Notes under the pieces: model-generated | Database searches by the model: none | Seen by the model: the letters and a program-made list of their open reading frames with translations, nothing else | Told to the model about the DNA's origin: nothing | DNA from: Lachnospiraceae bacterium UBA1267 | GTDB lineage: Bacteria; Bacillota; Clostridia; Lachnospirales; Lachnospiraceae | Direction: 5' to 3' | DNA: 6,177 nucleotides | Assembly (NCBI GenBank): GCA_002308115.1 | Contig: DBVJ01000079.1 | Location: 1 to 6,177, forward strand | Part shown: in pieces, positions 5,036 to 6,177 of the stretch | Layout: each line of letters starts with the position of its first letter | Numbering within the stretch: position 1 is the stretch's first letter | Translations under genes and position numbers: made by a program

Positions 5036-6177
5036 ATGGCAGATGAGCATGAGAAAACAGTGCTGAAAGGCAAGAGCACGCTGGCCGCGGACGAGTCCGT
5101 GGAAGAGCTGATCGGGCAGGAAACGCTGATCCGTCTGCCGAAAGCCGACACGCCGGAAGAAGAACTGTTCGCGAGCCTGATCCGCGAGATCCGCCGCTAT
5201 CATCCCTCCGAGGACGTGACTCTGATCGAGAAGGCGTACCGCCTGGCCGCCGACGCGCACAAAAACCAGGTGCGCCGTTCCGGCGAGCCCTATATCATCC
5301 ATCCCTTGAATGTCGCGCTGATCCTTGCCCAGCTGGAACTGGACAAGGAGACCCTCGTGGCCGGAATCCTGCACGACGTCATTGAGGACACGCCCTATAC
5401 CTACGACGACATCAAGAAGCTTTTCGGGGAAGAGATCGCCGATCTGGTGGAAGGCGTCACCAAGGTCACCCAGATCGACTGGGGCAACGACCGCGAAGAA
5501 GAACAGGCGGAGAATCTCCGCAAAATGTTCATCGCGATGGCCAAAGACATCCGTGTCATCCTCGTGAAGCTGGCCGACCGTCTCCACAACATGCGTACCT
5601 ACATGTACTGGACGCCGGAGACCCAGAAACGAAAAGCCGAGGAAACGCTGGAGATCTTCTCGCCCGTGGCATCCCGCCTTGGTATCTCGAAGATCAAGAT
5701 CGAACTGGACGACCGTTCGTTGGCCATTTTACACCCGGAGGTCGTGGAAGACCTGACGAGGCGTCTGGCCACGACGGAAGAAGAGCGAAACGCTTTTATC
5801 CGGGAGAAGACCGCGGAGATCGCGAAACGCATGGCGGACGAGCACATCAAGTGTGAGATCTCGGGACGTGCGAAACACCTGTTCTCCATTTACAAGAAGA
5901 TGGTCCAGCAGCACAAAACGCTGGATCAGGTTTATGACATTTTCGCGATCCGGATCCTGACGAATTCCGTGATCGACTGCTATGCCTCGCTGGGCGTCGT
6001 GCATGAAATGTACAAGCCCTTGCCGGGCCGCTTCAAAGACTATATCGCCATGCCCAAGCCGAACATGTACCAGTCGCTTCATACGACGGTCATCGGCTCG
6101 GACGGCACGCCTTTCGAGATCCAGATCCGTACGTTTGAAATGCACCGCATTGCGGAATACGGTATCGCGGCGCACTG
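5036..6177 (+). CDS. rel: Bifunctional (p)ppGpp synthetase/hydrolase Rel, N-terminal part
   Basis: Partial gene: 380 codons are visible before the right edge, out of an expected 740 or so. Rel makes and degrades the stringent-response alarmone (p)ppGpp on or off the ribosome. The hydrolase domain shows IIHP (His89), GILHDVIEDT with the HD pair at 113-114, and KLADRLHNMRT (178-188), so it looks active. The synthetase domain shows YDIFAIR (Asp301), GRFKDYIAMPKPNMYQSLHTT (from 331) and FEIQIRTFEMHRIAEYG with Glu361, the likely catalytic acid. The RFKD sequence (332-335) is the basic motif of bifunctional Rel enzymes, in contrast to the acidic ExDD motif of monofunctional RelA. The N-terminus is about 35 residues longer than B. 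subtilis Rel as recalled, acidic and of unknown role. The ATG has AAGGAGGG (5021-5028) 7 nt upstream. C-terminal TGS/ACT regulatory domains would lie outside the window. Confidence 0.95.
   Translation, partial: MADEHEKTVLKGKSTLAADESVEELIGQETLIRLPKADTPEEELFASLIREIRRYHPSEDVTLIEKAYRLAADAHKNQVRRSGEPYIIHPLNVALILAQLELDKETLVAGILHDVIEDTPYTYDDIKKLFGEEIADLVEGVTKVTQIDWGNDREEEQAENLRKMFIAMAKDIRVILVKLADRLHNMRTYMYWTPETQKRKAEETLEIFSPVASRLGISKIKIELDDRSLAILHPEVVEDLTRRLATTEEERNAFIREKTAEIAKRMADEHIKCEISGRAKHLFSIYKKMVQQHKTLDQVYDIFAIRILTNSVIDCYASLGVVHEMYKPLPGRFKDYIAMPKPNMYQSLHTTVIGSDGTPFEIQIRTFEMHRIAEYGIAAH

Noticed and set aside
4072..5587. Long minus-strand open frames at 4072-4959 and 4790-5587
   Set aside because: They are antisense shadows of recJ and rel. 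The sense frames carry complete, ordered family motifs, while these carry none.
5729..6175. Minus-strand open frame at the right edge
   Set aside because: Antisense to the conserved synthetase region of rel, with no recognisable domain.

Overview
The window looks like chromosomal DNA from a fairly G+C-rich Gram-positive anaerobe of the Bacillota, probably a clostridial or Lachnospiraceae/Oscillospiraceae-type bacterium. Three things suggest this: strong AGGAGG-type ribosome binding sites, a long Rel protein of the Gram-positive bifunctional type next to recJ, and a citDEF citrate-lyase block typical of fermenters. Lineage is inferred from gene content and protein style, not from a search. No mobile element, CRISPR array, tRNA or rRNA was seen.

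Left half (1-2926, minus strand): one tight operon, transcribed right to left. It starts with a malate/L-lactate dehydrogenase-family (Ldh_2 type) NAD(P)-dependent oxidoreductase. This is followed by citD (acyl carrier protein), citE (beta subunit, lyase) and citF (alpha subunit, transferase), which runs off the left edge. The citD and citE genes overlap by 8 nt, and citE and citF are 13 nt apart. Together CitDEF would split citrate (or a close relative such as citramalate) into acetate and a 2-oxoacid. The co-transcribed dehydrogenase is well placed to reduce that 2-oxoacid to the hydroxyacid and regenerate NAD+. The accessory genes for lyase activation (citC, citX, citG) are not in the window and could lie to the left.

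Centre (2927-3201): a 275-bp divergent intergenic region. It carries a convincing extended -10 promoter for the dehydrogenase-cit operon, a plausible extended -10 promoter for recJ, tandem AAACGGA repeats over the operon -35, and two overlapping inverted repeats beside the recJ -35.

Right half (3202-6177, plus strand): recJ (5'-3' single-strand DNA exonuclease, GTG start, 590 aa), then the N-terminal two-thirds of the two catalytic regions of a bifunctional (p)ppGpp synthetase/hydrolase (rel/relA), cut by the right edge. A strong promoter with a perfect TATAAT lies across the recJ stop, so rel can be transcribed on its own. The apt gene often found between recJ and relA in Bacillota is absent here.

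Overall the window is ordinary housekeeping plus a fermentation operon. The points most worth a second look are the dehydrogenase-citDEF pairing with a divergent CitE active-site region, the TTG start of citD, and the structured divergent regulatory region. I saw no convincing undescribed system.
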